From the NCBI RefSeq assembly GCF_963576615.1, contig NC_088708.1:29767191-29831190 (forward strand): a DNA stretch of 64,000 nt. Direction: 5' to 3'. Below the pieces are notes generated by a model, which saw only the letters and a program-made list of their open reading frames with translations, was not told where the DNA came from and did not search any database. Positions 36,087-42,000 of this stretch are shown here, piece by piece. How positions within the stretch are numbered: position 1 is the stretch's first letter; each line of letters opens with the position of its first letter. Both the position numbers and the translations under genes were made by a program. This stretch comes from Watersipora subatra (Eukaryota > Bryozoa > Gymnolaemata > Cheilostomatida > Watersiporidae).

Positions 36087-39000
36087 GATATATATCTATA
36101 TATATATCTATATATTCATACACATCTATATATATTTTTTTCATATATATATAGATATATATACATATATATACATATGAATCTATATATATATCTATAT
36201 ATATATATATCTATATATCTCAAAGTTTGTTTCTGTGTACTTGTGTATTTCAGTATGTCTAGTTAGAGCTATTAAAATCTCAGAAGGATAAGCTCACTGC
36301 CTGCTGGATTTGCACTCATAGAGATTGCAACCGCAAGTTTCAAACCGAGCATTTAAACACTGAGCTATACAGTCCTTAGCCTTCTATTGCTTTTATCACA
36401 CGCTGTGTACCCTTTTCTCAATTGCAAATGCTACATGATACATTAATTGAAACTCTATGAACTTTATTAACTCTATGAAACATGACGATTTTTTTGTTTT
36501 GGTGAACTTCTATTTTCGGTTTTTCGTAAGGTTCAATTGCTAAATTGGCAAAGGCTAATACTTTTCATGTAGACAATTGTATTCTTTCAAGTAAGAATAG
36601 TCTCTACATTCTCTTTCCATCCGGTCAGACATAGAAAGCTCCGTATCTCATTTTGAAATTTGTACCAGTATCGAAAGGTACCAGTATGGTCGTATTCAAA
36701 GTTTTGATGGACAGCTTCCGCTGAAACAGTAACCTTTTTTATAGACACACACTTCTATGCATGAATTGTTATTATTAATTCAACATATTCAGGATTTTGT
36801 TTGTTTGTTTTTTTCAGTTTGTATTTATTGTATCATTACCAAATCATCACCAATGTATTGTAAGCATAACAAAACAGGTATTACTTGCTAATTATTTCAC
36901 ATTTAAACACATTTATAGTCGTTTCATTTTGTTTCTTAATTTATTTGATCTGCACAAAACCTTTTCTTCATGATATGAAGTTTGAAAGTTACAGTTGTTT
37001 GCTGCTGTAACTGTAAACTATGTGTAGTAATGTGTTGATTAATACAATGTGATATCACTCTAGTGTTAGTGATGGTGCAAATCTGGTAGCTAGTTTTTAT
37101 AAATGAGTATTGTGTCATGCTCGGATGCTTTCTGGACTAACTGTAGAAAGCAAATTGATTGTCATCACTGAAAACTTTTCCACAGGTCTCTGTATAGAGT
37201 GTTGGAGTAAACACAAGAAGCAGATGCCAAGTTTGGCTGAAATTAAAGAGATTCTATGCACTCCACCTGCAACCAGTGCCCCGGTGGAACGTGTATTTAG
37301 TCATGGGGCTTCATCACGCGTCCCCATAGATTGAGGATGACCCCGGCAACTTTAACAAAGATTTTATTTTGTAAATGTAACCACCAAGCGCTTTGAGAAA
37401 CTGATATATCATAAAATAAAACTACAACAATCAATGTTATTTTATTTCTAAGATTGTTTCGCATAGGAGTTATCCAACAAAATTTGTGTGGGTGAGCAAC
37501 TTCTGTTCAGAGCAAAGGCTGAACAGACTAGATAGTGGACAAGAGGCGAATTGATAAAGAATTGATTTTGTCTAAAGAATTGAATTGAATCAATCAATTA
37601 GAATTTAGGATAAATGAAGAATTGAGAGTTGAATTGTATTGTTTTGTTTAATGAATTGAAATGAATTGATACTTACACTGATCTATGATGCAAAATAATT
37701 GGAAATTGAATTGCTAATCTTTTGATTAGCAATTCAATTGGATTGATAATTAGCAATCGATTAGATTAAATCGAGTCATTTTTCAGTCTTAAAAAACAGC
37801 TCTGATGACCAAACATGAGAAGTTGGGGAAGTGGAAGAAAGGTAGGCATGAGTTTTAAACAAAGTTTGGAAAGAGTGGGGAGAATGAGTTATGAGTAGCT
37901 GAGACGATTACTCGAAAACTGAGATATGAAAGAAAATTGGTTGAGTGATAATAGTCTCATATTAGCTAGTTGTATACTATAATAATAGATGTATGCTTTT
38001 ATAGAGTGAGTAGGCAACTACCATATATTGTCAAACAACTATATAACTGGCTAAATGAATTTTTTTCCACAGGGAGTTAGTACAGGTTATGTGCAAGGAG
38101 TGTGCAGCAGTGCTGCTGCTGCCTTCCCGACAGCAAGTGTGACATCAAGTAACTCTAAACCAGTCGTTGTGGTCAGCCCAAACGGGAGTTCTTGCAGTCT
38201 CCAGTCAACGAGATCGACTCCCTCCTACCTCAAAGAATCTGATTCTAACATCATTAATTCAATTGTGCAGGCTTTTGAGAAAAGTTCTGGAAGACTCCGT
38301 GAGCCAGTGTCTGTAAGCATTAGCATCTTCTATGTTACTCACACAGTTATTTGAACAATGATTTGAATAGTCAGTGCCACACTTACACCAGATCAACCAC
38401 TACAAAATAGTCTTTTCATTGTTCATAAACAGCATAAGTAAAAACATTACATGTTTTATTAACAAAAATGAATCAATTTAACGAAAACCCAATATTTGTG
38501 GTATAGGCCAGTTTACAAAGTTCTTCGAGCATCAAAATCATTACTGAAAAATGAAATATCATGACTGTATTTTTATAAACAGATGTAATTTTACAATGCT
38601 GTCTGTTAATCTTTAATGCTAAGCTACTGTAAAGCCGCTATTTGAACACCACCTCTAATAGAACACCACTATTGGAAAAAGGTTGCAAAATAAAATGCCA
38701 CCTTTTAATAACTGAACACCACCTCCATTTGATTGCCACTTTGACATTCTTTGATTTTTACAAACCCATAATAAAAAATGATCAGTAGAAAAGGGTCCAT
38801 GAAATGGTACTAACAATGACTCGGTTACGTCAATAAAAACTAATTCTTTTGTTGTTGCTGTAGTGGTAGCCACAGTGTACTTGAGAAAATAGATCATTTG
38901 ACTTTTCAGAACTACACTCTGATACACGTTACCAATGTCTAAATCTGATCCAATGTCTTCAGATTCATCCATGATATAGTTCGCAATCTTACCTGAATAC

Positions 39001-42000
39001 TTTTAAACGTTTTGATGAATGATGACAATGCTCTTCAGGAACACCATATAGCATATTAGCAGCCATTGTAATGAACCAAAGTTCATTTTCTAACTACAAA
39101 GCTCGACGGTTTTTCCTTAAAACTTTGAAACGGACACCATAAAAATAATTAATAACTGTATCTGGCAAATAGTAGCTTCTTGTTTGACTCGGTCAAATAC
39201 TTTGACATAAATGAAAGCGGTCTCAGCAAAATTGTTGATACTGGTAACAACAATGTCATTATACTCGAAAGAGAGCGCAAAGTATAAGTGACGCGAGCAT
39301 CACTTCGCCCGTGAAAGAGTTAAATTTTTTTTACCAAAATTCTGACGAGTTAGTTGAAAAATACAGCATCGCCTTCTATTTGAACGTCACCTCTAAGAAA
39401 ACGCCACTATAGAGAAAGGGTTGAAACATACAGCACCATAGCGATGAAATAGAGGTTTTATGGTAACTGTGTTGCCTTGCAGCACACCTTATACATTCAA
39501 CTCCACCTATACCTGTTGTCCTATCTCAAGCACCCCAAAGTTCACCTGAAGCTCTCCTTATAGCTTCCTTCACCTTTAGTGCAAAAACCTTGACAAATAG
39601 AAGTTCACCTTTGTACTAACAAATTTTGATGCCATTACCTAAATGTCTCACTGTCTAGTTACTCTAATATATTAGCAGTTGACAAGCAAGGCTCATGAGT
39701 AAGATACTTAGCGAAAGCTAATTATTTTCCTTTCCGACTAGTTAACTTCCTTTATGTTTTCAAATCTCATAGACAAGGGCTGAAGGCATACGTATTGCTC
39801 ATCACTCATGCAAGAAACACTGTATAGCCATCCCAGTGCATAGTGCAAGAACATCTCTACTTTCATACAAATCCTTTGCTTTCAGCCCTCTTTGCAACTT
39901 GATTCAGATGACAACAACTGTAGAATGTGGCAGCAGCTCGCAGAGGTCATCACCCCATCCATAGTCAAAGTGGTAGACTTTGCCAAGAGTGTGCCAGGCT
40001 TTGAATCAGTGAGTATCAGATGCTGCTCTTCCATTTGTTGCTATAATTTTGTGACTGCTGACAACAATTCTTACAACAGGTTTGAAATAGGAAACAAACA
40101 TTTGCTATCTAGAAAGATGCAGGATCCAATCTGTTCAATTATCAAATCATTTCAGACAAGCTAGTTATTTGCAAAAGAACAGTCATTAAGCTGGAGTTTT
40201 CTCTTTTTGTTAAAATCAACTAATAATACGTGTAAACATGTTCCTGATTTGGAGGAGTTATTGCTTGTCGAATGGTTGGGTGCCATACATACCATAAATT
40301 CCATCGTTTAAGCCGACCCATCATGTAAGTCAAAGTCTAAAGTTTGCTTTAAAAATCGTGGTTTTGACATGTACCAGCAATCAAATCATTCGATGGCTAA
40401 TCGTTTGATCATTCAGTCAGCATCTGAGAAGGGCGGTGCGCAGCTGAGGAAATGGCATTTAAAAATGCCATTAAAAATGCCCATGTTTTTGTTTGTGTCA
40501 CCGGCAATACGCACAACAATTAACTAAAGAACGAGAGGCTACAGTTCTAGTGGAGACCACAAGGCCCAAAAAACATTACTTCAGCATCGTATTGGCTCGC
40601 CTCACCAATTGAACGAAACTTTTGATAAACTGCAACCTTTGATAATATGTATGTTTGTTTTTAACAGGAAAACCATACAGCAAGAGAGACTTCTGTGAAA
40701 ACTGTAATTCATGTACAAAAAAAAGATGAATAGACGATAGCGGAGTCAAATGCGTTACCAAAGTTTGAGCTTGTAGGCAGACAGCACGAACAAAGCATTG
40801 AATTTTCCAAAACACGTTATTCCAGAAGAAAATCTTAGCGATGACAGCTTGAATGATAAAAAATAAGAAGTTGTGTTGTATCATGTCATGTTGAGTAGAG
40901 TTACTAGTATTTTATTATTTAATATATATAAACCCCTCCATATATATCATATTATGTAATTATATGATGATTTTTTGAAGATGGATTTTACTAGAATTCA
41001 CGTCATAAAAAGTGTGACCGCTGTGTAAGTTGAGGATGAATTTTTATGCTTGAAGTTTGATGCCAAGTTTTTGACTTATACTCCAGAATTTAAGATAGTT
41101 CAAAGCAATCTGCGTGATTTGCAAGATTTTCTTACTACATCGTTCAAATTGTAGTAAAAAAATTGGTAGAGAGTATATTATCCCGGCAGTGATGAGTCAG
41201 TAAATTATTATACATTGGCTCATTGATCTCTTATGATAAAGTCTTGTAAATTCAAATTTCAGTCAAGTCAGTGCAAAAAAGAACTCAACGTCAATTGTGC
41301 CCCCATGCTTATTTGAAGCCATTATTAATGCAGCAACCTTAAAACTCCCCATTTGTAAAGGCATGCTAGACGTGGCTTCCACACTGTTATACAACTAGGT
41401 GAATGCCTGGCGTTGCACGACTAATAAAAAAGTTTTCTACAGAAAATTTACTTTTAATCAACAGATACAACATTTCCAATTCTAAACTTAAATGAAGGTG
41501 TTGGTTTATTTCTGTGTACTGTGTTTATTTCTGTGTACTGTGTTTATTTCTGTGTAATTTAAACTGTGCCGGCTGAGGTTCTCACTACAGCTCAATACTG
41601 ATTGCAATGGTCTCATTGGTCATGTGAGTTTAAGCACTTTTCTTCCCTTATGAGCACATATTTTTTTCTGGTATAGATTGACGCATAACACTAGCTGAAG
41701 TATTAAGTGTGAAGCCATGAAAGATTGACAAGTGTAATAAGTAAGAAATTTATTCCATAGTATAGCCAGTTGGACAGCGTAGTGTATTAGATAAATGCCT
41801 GTCTGCATAACTGGTGGTTCCGAGTTCAAATCCAGTGCAAAATAGATTTTACATTCCTAAAGCTTTATTGCTATAACTGGACACCCAGACAGAGTACAGA
41901 CAAACACTGAGATGTATATATAGTATAAACAAATGATATATGATATTTCACCAGAAAGAAATGTTCAGCTAATGCACTTTCATTTTATGACCAAATATAT

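Larger units (their letters stand above)
31600..38072. other. THR intron 4 (about 6.5 kb)
   Basis: Contains a G-rich tandem repeat (31637-31752), hAT-like sequence including a C-terminal transposase remnant (37195-37395), a Harbinger-like element (34105-34874), two SINE B copies, dispersed-repeat copies (33470, 35600) and long TA/TATC arrays. A hairpin with a 15-bp perfect stem and TTTT loop lies at 37705-37738. No receptor exon seen. Confidence 0.6.

Noticed and set aside
36000..36266. Tyr/Ile-rich ORFs
   Set aside because: TA/TATC microsatellite frames.
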